16,520 bases of DNA from positions 1-16,520 of the forward strand of contig JAVBQJ010000103.1 of assembly GCA_031549115.1 (NCBI GenBank). The letters run 5' to 3'. This document shows, in pieces, positions 7,831-14,154 of the stretch. Origin of the DNA: JAVBQJ01 sp031549115. Lineage in GTDB: Bacteria > Verrucomicrobiota > Lentisphaeria > Victivallales > Victivallaceae. How positions within the stretch are numbered: the first letter of the stretch is position 1; every line of letters begins with the position of its first letter. Made by a program: the position numbers and the translations under genes. Under the pieces are notes generated by a model. That model saw nothing but the letters and a program-made list of their open reading frames with translations. It ran no database searches and was not told the origin of the DNA.

Positions 7831-8217
7831 ATGCGGGAAAACGAAGTAATACAGTGTCCCCGATGCCATGAGAAAAGCATAGCCAAGCGCCGCAACCGGA
7901 TGGATGGATTCCGCAAGACCGGCGAGGTACTGGCGTGCATGCTGTGCGGCGCCGAACTGCAGGAGCTCGCTCCGGCGGAGAAGACGGAAGCCGCTCCGGC
8001 AACGGCGAAAGCCGATGCTCTGGCAACATTGCTGAACACCGCGGCCGAATCCCGCGTGCATCTGCGTCTGGATGAGGCGGAGCGGCGCTTCTGCCGCGAT
8101 TGCGCCCATTATCTCAAACACCCTTTCCTCTCCCGCTGCACGCTGCGCGAGGAGGAGGTCAACCCGATGGGCGACTGTCCGGCATGGAGTGCGCCCGGTA
8201 CAGGAAAATCATCATGA
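7831..8217 (+). CDS. Small zinc-ribbon protein of unknown function
   Basis: A 128-residue protein with eight cysteines in two groups. CPRC (C9, C12) and CMLC (C36, C39) form a likely N-terminal zinc ribbon. A second cluster follows an Ala/Glu-rich linker: CRDC (C88, C91), C103 and C116, in a pattern FCRDCAHY...RC...VNPMGDCPAW that looks like another small metal-binding knuckle. AAAGGAG lies six bases before the ATG. Its stop overlaps the thiE start (ATGA), so both are likely made together. No enzymatic motif is visible; function is unknown, and the link with thiE may only be positional. Confidence 0.85.
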   Translation: MRENEVIQCPRCHEKSIAKRRNRMDGFRKTGEVLACMLCGAELQELAPAEKTEAAPATAKADALATLLNTAAESRVHLRLDEAERRFCRDCAHYLKHPFLSRCTLREEEVNPMGDCPAWSAPGTGKSS

Positions 8218-8876
8218 ATGCTTCAAGCCGCGACGCCCGGATGGCGCTTTTCGCCCAGGTCGATCTTTACCCGGTGGTGACATCGGAATTTTGCGCCGGA
8301 CGCGATCCGGTGACGGTGCTGGAGGCCATCGCCGCCGGCGGCGCCAGAATCGTTCAACTGCGCGAAAAGAGCCGCTGCAAACGCGATTTGTACGATCTCG
8401 CCTGCCGCTACCGCGACATCACCCGTCATTACGGAATGCTGCTGGTGATCAATGATGCGGTGGATCTGGCGCTGGCCTGCGACGCCGATGCGGTGCATCT
8501 CGGGCAGGAGGATCTGCCGCTGGCGGCGGCACGCCGGATCGCCCCGGAGCTGATTCTGGGCAATTCGACCCACAACCTGGCCGAAGCCGAAGCCGCCTGG
8601 CGCGACGGCGCCGATTACATCAACATCGGGCCGGTATACCCGACGCAGACCAAATCGGTCCCGACCGGCGCGGTGGGGCTGGATATGGTCCGGCAGGTCG
8701 CCGCCAAGGTGCCGCTGCCCTTCTCGGTGATGGGCGGCATCAAGGAGCGCCATCTGCCGGAACTGCTTGCCGCCGGCTGCCGCCGGATCGCCATGGTCAC
8801 CGAAGTGACCCAGGCTCCCGATATCGAACAGCGGGTGCGCCAATTGCGGCAAAACTGGACGCGGGCGACACCGTAA
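8214..8876 (+). CDS. thiE: Thiamin-phosphate synthase
   Basis: A 220-residue TIM-barrel enzyme joining hydroxymethylpyrimidine diphosphate to the thiazole phosphate to give thiamin phosphate. Family motifs appear in order: IVQLREKS (46-53), LVINDAVDLAL (77-87), AVHLGQEDLP (93-102), GNSTHN (116-121), YINIGPVYPTQTK (135-147, diphosphate-binding loop) and VMGGI (172-176). I placed the start at ATG 8214, overlapping the stop of the zinc-ribbon gene; an in-frame ATG at 8241 (MALF) is possible. The longer open frame to 8100 lies inside the upstream gene and is not part of it. Thi4 at 190-972 should supply the thiazole partner; ThiC, ThiD and ThiL are not in the window. Confidence 0.95.
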   Translation: MNASSRDARMALFAQVDLYPVVTSEFCAGRDPVTVLEAIAAGGARIVQLREKSRCKRDLYDLACRYRDITRHYGMLLVINDAVDLALACDADAVHLGQEDLPLAAARRIAPELILGNSTHNLAEAEAAWRDGADYINIGPVYPTQTKSVPTGAVGLDMVRQVAAKVPLPFSVMGGIKERHLPELLAAGCRRIAMVTEVTQAPDIEQRVRQLRQNWTRATP

Positions 8877-8958
8877 TTGCGCGCCCCCTCCCCGGTTTAC
8901 CCGCCCGGTCACAACGTGAAAAGCCGCAAAAAAAACGCCGGGAGCGCAGGAAAATCGC

Positions 8959-8987
8959 TTGACAAACAGCCGGGAACGGTATATAGT
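8959..8987 (+). promoter_or_regulatory. Strong promoter for tRNA-Lys
   Basis: A perfect TTGACA (8959-8964) and TATAGT (8982-8987) are separated by the optimal 17 bases. Initiation would be near 8994, a few bases before the mature tRNA 5' end. It is the best promoter match in the window, as expected for a stable RNA. Confidence 0.85.
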
Positions 8988-8998
8988 AAAGGTATTAT

Positions 8999-9074
8999 GC
9001 GCTCATAGCTCAGTCGGTAGAGCAAATGACTCTTAATCATTGGGTCCCAGGTTCGAGTCCTGGTGGGCGCACCA
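8999..9074 (+). tRNA. tRNA-Lys, anticodon CUU
   Basis: A full 76-base cloverleaf. The acceptor stem GCGCTCA pairs with TGGGCGC (one G-T), followed by discriminator A and an encoded CCA. The D arm is GCTC...GAGC with GG in the loop, the anticodon stem AATGA/TCATT has loop CTCTTAA (anticodon CTT, reading AAG), and the T arm is CCAGG-TTCGAGT-CCTGG. It has its own promoter and terminator. Confidence 0.97.
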
Positions 9075-9091
9075 ATTTTTGCCAAAATTCG

Positions 9092-9124
9092 GGCGAAGCG
9101 GAGATCATCACCGCTTCGCCTTTT
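9092..9124 (+). terminator. Intrinsic terminator after tRNA-Lys
   Basis: A perfect 10-bp stem GGCGAAGCGG/CCGCTTCGCC (9092-9101 and 9111-9120) with a 9-base loop is followed by TTTT (9121-9124). It is also well placed to end the convergent minus-strand gene that stops at 9149, though the T-run on that side is weak. Confidence 0.9.
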
Positions 9125-9148
9125 CTGTTACATCAAAAAACAGCCGGA

Positions 9149-9775
9149 TTACAACACCGCTGGGCGGTCGATGCCGGTGTATGGGTAATATCCCGCCTCT
9201 TTGAGACGCCGCAGCAATTCGCCGGAACCGTTTCCCATCGCGTGCTCCATCTCGGAGCGGTGGATCTGCATCAGGAGCATCAGCCCGAATTTGCGCTTCC
9301 CGTCGCCGGCAGGATAACTGTCGATGACAAAGCAGGCCCCCCGCAGGGATTCCGAGTCGAAATCCGCCGGAAATTCAATGGTCTCGCGCGGATTCAACGT
9401 CGCCTGCCGGGCATAATGGGCAAAGTGATTCATTGTTTCATAAAGATACTGCGCTTCCGGCGGACGTTTTCTTTCGGTAAGCGCGTCGACGGACAGGCGG
9501 GTGGCCATGATGATTTCGTAATTGCGGTAAATCCGGTTGCGTGCGCCCCGATCGCAGGGCTCTGAAAGTTCCATCGTCGCCGCGATTGTCGCACCCGGCA
9601 GATGATTCGGGTAGAAATACCAATCCAGACTTCCGCCGGCGGCAAACGGGATAAGCGCATGCAATACAACATCCGCCGATTCGCCGAGGACTTCCCGGTA
9701 GTACGCTTCTCTGATACCCGTCCATTTTTCCCACGACGGCCGCAAGCCGATCAATTCCATCACACGTTCCAACAT
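9149..9775 (-). CDS. SUFU-like (suppressor of fused domain) protein
   Basis: A 208-residue soluble protein with no signal peptide or membrane helix. The overall pattern recalls bacterial suppressor-of-fused (SUFU) domain proteins: an ATRLSVDAL stretch (91-99), RGACFVIDSYP (145-155), and the C-terminal QIHRSEMEHAM (170-180) followed by GSGELLRRLKEAG (183-195) and a short DRPAV end. I recognise this from general family memory, not from a decisive motif. Bacterial SUFU proteins are often found as immunity proteins near polymorphic toxins; no toxin is in this window. AAAGGA lies nine bases before the ATG. It is separated from the upstream operon by 77 bases with a possible promoter, so it may be transcribed alone. 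Confidence 0.55.
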   Translation of the reverse strand: MLERVMELIGLRPSWEKWTGIREAYYREVLGESADVVLHALIPFAAGGSLDWYFYPNHLPGATIAATMELSEPCDRGARNRIYRNYEIIMATRLSVDALTERKRPPEAQYLYETMNHFAHYARQATLNPRETIEFPADFDSESLRGACFVIDSYPAGDGKRKFGLMLLMQIHRSEMEHAMGNGSGELLRRLKEAGYYPYTGIDRPAVL

Positions 9776-9822
9776 AAAGCCTGTCCTTTCGATTGTCCGG
9801 ACACCGCCCGCGCTCTCCGTCT

Positions 9823-9828
9823 ATTATA
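9823..9828 (-). promoter_or_regulatory. Possible -10 box for the SUFU-like gene
   Basis: A perfect TATAAT is on the minus strand, 47 bases before the ATG at 9775, but no good -35 box lies at the right distance. A 10-bp palindrome TGTCCGGACA (9794-9803) lies in the predicted leader and could be an operator. Weak evidence. Confidence 0.35.
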
Positions 9829-9852
9829 TACCGCGTTCGTAACAATTGCCAT

Positions 9853-10629
9853 TCAATCCTCCGTTTTTTTGACTTCCCCGCGAAAACTTCCCGGCGTATA
9901 TTGAATCGGGCCGAAACCGGGCTCCGGATCGCGATGTGGGCCGAATGGGATACGGTCGTCGGGAACCTGGATTCTGATTGGCGCAGTCATAATATCGCCG
10001 GCGGATATCGTCAACTCCGTGCCATTATCGGCTCTCTTCGTGGTAATTGCAAATCGATGCCCCAGCCAGTCAAAATTTTTCACCGTGCTTGAAAAGCTGA
10101 ATTGCGGAATTTCCCCCTCATCGACCACACCCTGATTTCGATTGAATTCCTTGACCCCGCTCTCGTCGTGCCGTCGGGCATTCTCGACCTCCTTTTGCAG
10201 CGCCGCGGGCAGTTCGTCAATGGCGGTGACAATCAGCCGACGGGCTTCGAGGCGGTATATTTTTCTGCAGTCAAATGCGATCGGGACATGTTGAAACAGT
10301 GCATATTCGGCGCAATTGATATTGTGAAAACCGCCGTCATCCAGGATCGTGAAACCGTCGTTTTTTCCATCGGCGGATATGTGCACCATGTAAATCAAAT
10401 GTTTCGGCCAGGAATAATTGAATTGCGGTTCCCGGGAAGCACTCCTTCCGGCTTCTTCCATCTTCAGCACCTTGAGGAAAATATACAAATCCTCATTCGT
10501 GCCGTAATAATATCCGCCGGTAAGATTGTTCCAATACGCGACCTCTTTATCTCCGGAAAAGACCAGCCACAACAAAGCCGCGCTCCCAACAATCAAGGCT
10601 CCGACAATTGCCGGGATTACCTTTTTCAT
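9853..10629 (-). CDS. Unknown membrane-anchored protein, 258 aa
   Basis: I do not recognise this protein. Its N-terminus (MKKVIPAIVGALIVGSAALLWLVFSG) is one hydrophobic segment after two lysines, either an uncleaved anchor or a signal peptide, so the remaining 230 residues are probably outside the cytoplasm. The rest is soluble, with no repeat or catalytic signature that I can see; two cysteines in NINCAEYALF and IAFDCRKIY are close enough to form a disulfide. AAAGGAG sits eight bases before ATG 10629, which is why I prefer it to the in-frame GTG at 10638 that overlaps this site. It is the last gene of a four-gene minus-strand run. Confidence 0.75.
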   Translation of the reverse strand: MKKVIPAIVGALIVGSAALLWLVFSGDKEVAYWNNLTGGYYYGTNEDLYIFLKVLKMEEAGRSASREPQFNYSWPKHLIYMVHISADGKNDGFTILDDGGFHNINCAEYALFQHVPIAFDCRKIYRLEARRLIVTAIDELPAALQKEVENARRHDESGVKEFNRNQGVVDEGEIPQFSFSSTVKNFDWLGHRFAITTKRADNGTELTISAGDIMTAPIRIQVPDDRIPFGPHRDPEPGFGPIQYTPGSFRGEVKKTED

Positions 10630-10684
10630 TTGCCGCACTCCTTTCCGTTACGGGAAGTCCGCCCGAACCGTTCGGTCTTTGATT

Positions 10685-10948
10685 TCAGCGACAGCCAATA
10701 TCACCGCTTGGGCGGAGGAAGTTCGATTCCCATAACTTTTCTCTAAGACCTCGGGAATTACTTTCTGTTCGAACAACAACTTTGAATTCAAGTGGTACCG
10801 GCTCGAACACCAGTAATGAATCTTCCCCCCAGCATACAACCGTTGTTCCAATCAACACGACGGCAACCGTGACCGGCAAGATTATCTTGAGTTCAAGTTT
10901 CCAGTTTTTCCGTATAGCATACGTATTCGCATCCACTTCCCCTTTCAT
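10685..10948 (-). CDS. Short membrane protein, possibly frameshifted
   Basis: The frame encodes 87 residues: a charged start, one membrane helix (about 20-40, LKIILPVTVAVVLIGTTVVCW) and a short tail. Its ATG overlaps the upstream stop as ATGA, which supports the start. From about 10770 the -1/+1 neighbouring frame looks more protein-like (KVIPEVLEKSYGN, then AQAVILAVAEIKD) and ends at 10648, only three bases before the next gene's ribosome-binding site. The switch falls at a GTTGTTGTT run (10772-10780). A one-base insertion in a gene of about 100 codons would explain this. Function unknown. Confidence 0.5.
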   Translation of the reverse strand: MKGEVDANTYAIRKNWKLELKIILPVTVAVVLIGTTVVCWGEDSLLVFEPVPLEFKVVVRTESNSRGLREKLWESNFLRPSGDIGCR

Positions 10949-11544
10949 TTTTCCGGGGGCCGTCCTTTTTCACCTTTACCGCCATATTCTATTTTTAAGC
11001 TATCGAATTCAGCACGTAAAGCTCTGAAATCCGGAGAGTCGGGCGCAACCGCGTGCCAGAGCGGCAACAGCCACTCCGTCATATGATACTCGCGGCAGAA
11101 TTCATTGCCCTCGGCAAACGCATGGCCAGCGGGCTCCTTCGTACAGACCATGTCATCGTGCTTCGCCATGCGGAAGTGTATTTCACGATTATCGACCGGC
11201 TTTAAATTGCAATTTACGGATTCGTGATATAGCATATCGCTTGTGCTCCATTCGCTTATTATGGAGCCGCATACAAACTCATCTTTTATCGATACGACGA
11301 CTTCGAACTCCCGAATCATGGCAAGCTGCAACGCATTGCCCACGCGGAAAAAAACACGCCTTCCCGTCAATCGGCACAACACAATATCATACCCCTCAGC
11401 CAAGGTCTTTTCCGCCTCGACACGAAACTGCCTGATGCTTTCATCATCCGTACCGTCCTGCGCACCCAATCCTCGCTTCACGCCATAAAACAGAATCATG
11501 ATACAGATCAAAATGACTGCAATCAATATAATACGCTTCGTCAT
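10945..11544 (-). CDS. Unknown single-pass membrane protein, 199 aa
   Basis: Not recognised. After MTKR comes a strong membrane helix (about 5-24, ILIAVILICIMILFYGV), then about 170 soluble residues probably on the outer face. The tail is basic and Gly/Pro-rich (GGKGEKGRPPEK). I prefer ATG 11544 over the in-frame GTG 11556: AGGAG lies 11 bases before it and GGAG four bases before it. The upstream gene stops only one base earlier (11546), so the two are co-translated. It shares the plan short basic start, one helix, outside domain with its neighbours, but I see no clear sequence similarity. Confidence 0.7.
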   Translation of the reverse strand: MTKRIILIAVILICIMILFYGVKRGLGAQDGTDDESIRQFRVEAEKTLAEGYDIVLCRLTGRRVFFRVGNALQLAMIREFEVVVSIKDEFVCGSIISEWSTSDMLYHESVNCNLKPVDNREIHFRMAKHDDMVCTKEPAGHAFAEGNEFCREYHMTEWLLPLWHAVAPDSPDFRALRAEFDSLKIEYGGKGEKGRPPEK

Positions 11545-11545
11545 A

Positions 11546-12007
11546 TCACTCCACACTCCTGCCGGCAGTCACAGACGGCGTCAGAGGCCGGGAGTAAAAA
11601 GTTTCCCTTGTCCTGTCGTCATTGTAAGAGCGAAAAATAACTTCGACATCACCCTTCCCCGGGGCCGGCTGCGCTCCGACGATTTCGCCGATAATACGCA
11701 TTGCCTCCCCGCAATGGTTCTCATCGATCCTTTGCGGAAAAATCAACCAGATCTCGACATGCGTCCTGCGCCCGGAACGCATCATTGCGGGCGCCGCAAG
11801 TTCATGTTCGCGCCAATAATCCGCCAGGGCCTGATCGGATTGGATGGCCTGGAGAAGATCCATCTGATATGCATGCCATTCCGAGGTCAAAACTTTTCCA
11901 TGGGCGCAAATATTCATCTGTATGAAAAGCCACAAAAGAATCCCCACACCGATACAGATATTCCATTGGGATTTAATGAAGTGCCAAACGCCGGATTTCT
12001 TTAACAT
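11546..12007 (-). CDS. Unknown single-pass membrane protein, 153 aa
   Basis: Not recognised. MLKKSGVWHFIKSQWN precedes a hydrophobic helix (about 17-33, ICIGVGILLWLFIQMN), then a domain of about 115 residues with VEIWLIFPQRI in the middle and a polar tail. I place the start at ATG 12007, which has GGGAG seven bases upstream; ATG 12022 lacks such a site. It is the first clear gene of the four-gene run. The base composition here is more AT-rich than in the housekeeping blocks on each side. Confidence 0.65.
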   Translation of the reverse strand: MLKKSGVWHFIKSQWNICIGVGILLWLFIQMNICAHGKVLTSEWHAYQMDLLQAIQSDQALADYWREHELAAPAMMRSGRRTHVEIWLIFPQRIDENHCGEAMRIIGEIVGAQPAPGKGDVEVIFRSYNDDRTRETFYSRPLTPSVTAGRSVE

Positions 12008-12203
12008 ATCGACGCTCCCCATGGTAAAATAAATACGATTGCTGCTTTACATTCAGCGTACTTTTTACCATATCTTCTTTTGATTCAAAATGCAAATCCG
12101 CCATTATTGATGCGTTCCATTTTCTTTCAATCGGATTCCGACTGACGGCGAAGTGGCTCCTGCACTGCGGCATTACGAGTTAAAAACTCATCGGTAAAAT
12201 TAC

Positions 12204-12244
12204 AAAAATCGCGCGAAACCGGGGTGTCCGACTCCACGCGATTG
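12204..12244 (-). terminator. Probable terminator of obg
   Basis: On the minus strand AATCGCG (12244-12238) pairs with CGCGATT (12214-12208) around a 23-base loop and is followed by a T-run down to 12205. It is 20 bases beyond the obg stop. The long loop makes it less certain than the other terminators. Confidence 0.5.
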
Positions 12245-12264
12245 GCAGGCAGTATATGTAAATT

Positions 12265-13419
12265 TTAACCGAGGATCTCGTCGATAATGGCGTTGCCGGA
12301 GGACACGGGCGCGGTTGATTCCGGCTTGGGGGTCTCCGGGGCGGCTTCGTCATCCCAGTCGAGGTCGCGGTCGAGCAATTCGGCACCTTCAGGGGTGTGC
12401 GCCTCGGCCAGAGGCGAAGCGGCGCGGAGCGCGTTGACCCGGATTTCCAGCTCCTGAATCAATTCGCCGGTAATACCGGCTTCGGCGCAGACGGGGATGA
12501 TCGGAACAGTCGCGGTTTCAAGTTCGATTTTGAGCAGCTCCAGATTTTCCGCCGCTTCCGGCAAATCCATCTTGTTGGCGACGATCACACACGGACGGCC
12601 CGACAGCCCTTTCATATAGAGTTCGAGTTCGTTCTGCAAGTGGCGGAAGTCCTCGATCGGGTTGCGGCCGTCGACGGCGCCCATGTCCAGCACATACGCG
12701 AGAATGTGGGTGCGCTCGATGTGCTTGAGAAAGGCGTGCCCGAGGCCGACGTTTTCGTGCGCGCCGTCGATGAGTCCGGGAATGTCCGCCACCGTGAGCC
12801 GCCGGTAATCCTGCGTTTCGACGACGCCGACGACCGGATGCAGCGTGGTAAACGGATACGGCGCCACCTTGGGGCGCGCCTTCGAAATCGCCCGCAGCAG
12901 CGTGGATTTGCCGGCATTCGGATAGCCGACCAAACCGACGTCCGCCATGGTTTTCAACTCCAGAATCAGCGTGAATTGCTCGCCGGGGCTGCCGTCTTCG
13001 CGATGGCGCGGCGCCCGGTTGGTGCTGGACGCGAAACGGGCGTTGCCGCGGCCGCCGCGCCCCCCTTTGGCGACGATCACCTCCTGGTCGGGAGCATCGA
13101 GGTCGGCGACCGTTTCGCCGGTTTCGGCGTTGATGACGACGGTGCCGACCGGAACGCGGATGACGACGTCGGCGCCCTTGCGGCCATGCAGGTCCTTGCC
13201 CTTGCCGTTGGGGCCGTCGCCGGCGGCGTAACTGGTCTGGTAGGCCAGATCGACCAGGCTCTGCTGGCCGGTGGTCGAACGCATGATGACATTGCCGCCG
13301 CCGCCGCCGTCGCCGCCGTCCGGGCCGCCGCGCGGCACGAACTTTTCGCGGCGGAAGCTGCAGCAGCCATTGCCGCCGTCGCCGGCCTTCACCGTAATTT
13401 TCGCTTTATCCACAAACAC
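12265..13419 (-). CDS. obg: Obg/CgtA ribosome-associated GTPase
   Basis: A 384-residue GTPase that acts in 50S ribosomal subunit assembly and stress signalling. The glycine-rich Obg domain (1-158, with GGPDGGDGGGGGN at 31-43 and GGRGGRGNARFASSTNRAPR) precedes the GTPase domain: GYPNAGKS (165-172, G1), the switch TT at 191-192, DIPG (212-215, G3) and NKMD (282-285, G4). The C-terminal tail is acidic. The start is GTG 13419, giving MFVDKAKITVKAGDGGNG as expected, with GAGGTG six bases upstream. It follows rpmA, the usual neighbour, but a strong terminator lies between them and no promoter is visible, so expression may depend on read-through. Confidence 0.96.
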   Translation of the reverse strand: MFVDKAKITVKAGDGGNGCCSFRREKFVPRGGPDGGDGGGGGNVIMRSTTGQQSLVDLAYQTSYAAGDGPNGKGKDLHGRKGADVVIRVPVGTVVINAETGETVADLDAPDQEVIVAKGGRGGRGNARFASSTNRAPRHREDGSPGEQFTLILELKTMADVGLVGYPNAGKSTLLRAISKARPKVAPYPFTTLHPVVGVVETQDYRRLTVADIPGLIDGAHENVGLGHAFLKHIERTHILAYVLDMGAVDGRNPIEDFRHLQNELELYMKGLSGRPCVIVANKMDLPEAAENLELLKIELETATVPIIPVCAEAGITGELIQELEIRVNALRAASPLAEAHTPEGAELLDRDLDWDDEAAPETPKPESTAPVSSGNAIIDEILG

Positions 13420-13438
13420 AATTTCACCTCATTTCAAG

Positions 13439-13474
13439 AAAAAAGCCCAAGTTGGCATTGGTGTCAACTTGGGC
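13439..13474 (-). terminator. Intrinsic terminator between rpmA and obg
   Basis: On the minus strand a perfect 10-bp stem GCCCAAGTTG/CAACTTGGGC (13474-13465 and 13454-13445) with a 10-base loop is followed directly by TTTTTT (13444-13439). It should stop much of the rpmA transcript before obg, setting a high ratio of L27 to Obg. Confidence 0.9.
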
Positions 13475-13501
13475 AGAAAAGCATTACCGGACGGAAACCC
13501 A

Positions 13502-13750
13502 TCAGGCCATCGGCACAATCTTCACGGTGCGCTGCTCTTTGTGGAACTCGACCGTGCCGTCGCACAGCGCGAACAGCGTGAAATCGCGGCCCTGGCCGAC
13601 GTTCTTGCCCGGATGGAAGCGGGTGCCGCGCTGACGGACGATGATCGAACCGGCCGAGACGCGCTCGCCGCCGTAAGCCTTGATACCCAGATACTTCGGA
13701 TTACTGTCGCGACCGTTGCGGCTGCTCGACTGACCTTTTTTATGTGCCAT
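13502..13750 (-). CDS. rpmA: 50S ribosomal protein bL27
   Basis: An 82-residue ribosomal protein whose N-terminal tail reaches the peptidyl-transferase centre. The sequence MAHKKGQSSSRNGRDS, then KYLGIKAYGGERV and GSIIVRQRGTRFHPG, is the standard bL27 pattern; there is no cleavable N-terminal extension of the Firmicutes type. AAGGAAG lies just before the ATG. Usually rplU is directly upstream; here there is an intergenic region and then the divergent nrdD promoter, so rpmA heads its own transcript. Confidence 0.97.
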   Translation of the reverse strand: MAHKKGQSSSRNGRDSNPKYLGIKAYGGERVSAGSIIVRQRGTRFHPGKNVGQGRDFTLFALCDGTVEFHKEQRTVKIVPMA

Positions 13751-13802
13751 GATCGTTCTTCCTTTATGTTAAATTAAGTTATGCAATGCATGTCAAGACT
13801 GT

Positions 13803-13832
13803 ATAATATAACCGTTCTTTCCGGAATGGCAA
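13803..13832 (-). promoter_or_regulatory. Probable rpmA promoter
   Basis: On the minus strand TTGCCA (13832-13827) is followed after 16 bases by TATATT (13810-13805), or after 18 by TATTAT (13808-13803). Both choices leave a leader of about 45 bases before the rpmA ATG. A perfect TTGACA nearer the gene (13796-13791) is less likely, since its start point would fall in the ribosome-binding site. Confidence 0.5.
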
Positions 13833-14018
13833 GCGCCGTTGCCGAGATTTTCCGAAGATTTTAGAAACCGCTGTCGCGCGAAATCACGCCGCAGATTTCA
13901 GACGGAAGTGCCGTAAAGCTCATTTTTGACAGCGGCGGCGCCGTCCGAAACTCCAAACGCATTGATACGAAAGCAATTAAAAAAGTCAAGAGCACAATTG
14001 ATATTTCCCGACAAAAAA
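13833..14018. other. Intergenic region between rpmA and nrdD
   Basis: No gene is supported here. It has a short hairpin-like pair GAAATC/GATTTC (near 13882-13901) and becomes AT-rich towards the nrdD promoter. A 33-codon minus-strand frame (13861-13962) has no ribosome-binding site or recognisable sequence. Confidence 0.5.
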
Positions 14019-14034
14019 ATACCATATATTGTGG
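14019..14034 (+). promoter_or_regulatory. NrdR-box-like site 1
   Basis: ATACCATATATTGTGG agrees with the NrdR box (ACACWATATATWGTGT as I recall it) at 13 of 16 positions. It lies 120 bases before nrdD. NrdR is the repressor that senses ATP/dATP and controls ribonucleotide reductase genes. No nrdR gene is in the window. Confidence 0.65.
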
Positions 14035-14048
14035 TGTTTCTCATTTGC

Positions 14049-14064
14049 ATATTCTATATTGTGT
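14049..14064 (+). promoter_or_regulatory. NrdR-box-like site 2
   Basis: ATATTCTATATTGTGT agrees with the same consensus at 13 of 16 positions. It begins 30 bases after site 1, about three helical turns, close to the phased spacing typical of NrdR box pairs. Possible promoter elements overlap it (TTGCAT at 14045-14050 with TATTAA at 14069-14074), so bound NrdR would block transcription. Confidence 0.65.
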
Positions 14065-14154
14065 GTTTTATTAAAAGAGTAGTACGATAACCGACATGGA
14101 AAAATTGCCGGCTGCAACCACGAAAAAATATTATAACCAGGGAGTTCCGAGAAA

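Noticed and set aside
9051..9074. Phage or island attachment site at the tRNA-Lys 3' end
   Set aside because: I find no second copy of the tRNA 3' end in the window and no integrase gene, so the adjacent island cannot be tied to tRNA-directed integration.
11973..12173. 66-codon minus-strand frame overlapping the start of the 153-residue gene
   Set aside because: It has no ribosome-binding site, no recognisable sequence and a 35-base overlap with a better supported gene. It could be the remnant of a lost gene, but nothing shows this.
13861..13962. 33-codon minus-strand frame between rpmA and nrdD
   Set aside because: No ribosome-binding site, no similarity that I recognise, and such short frames are expected by chance.
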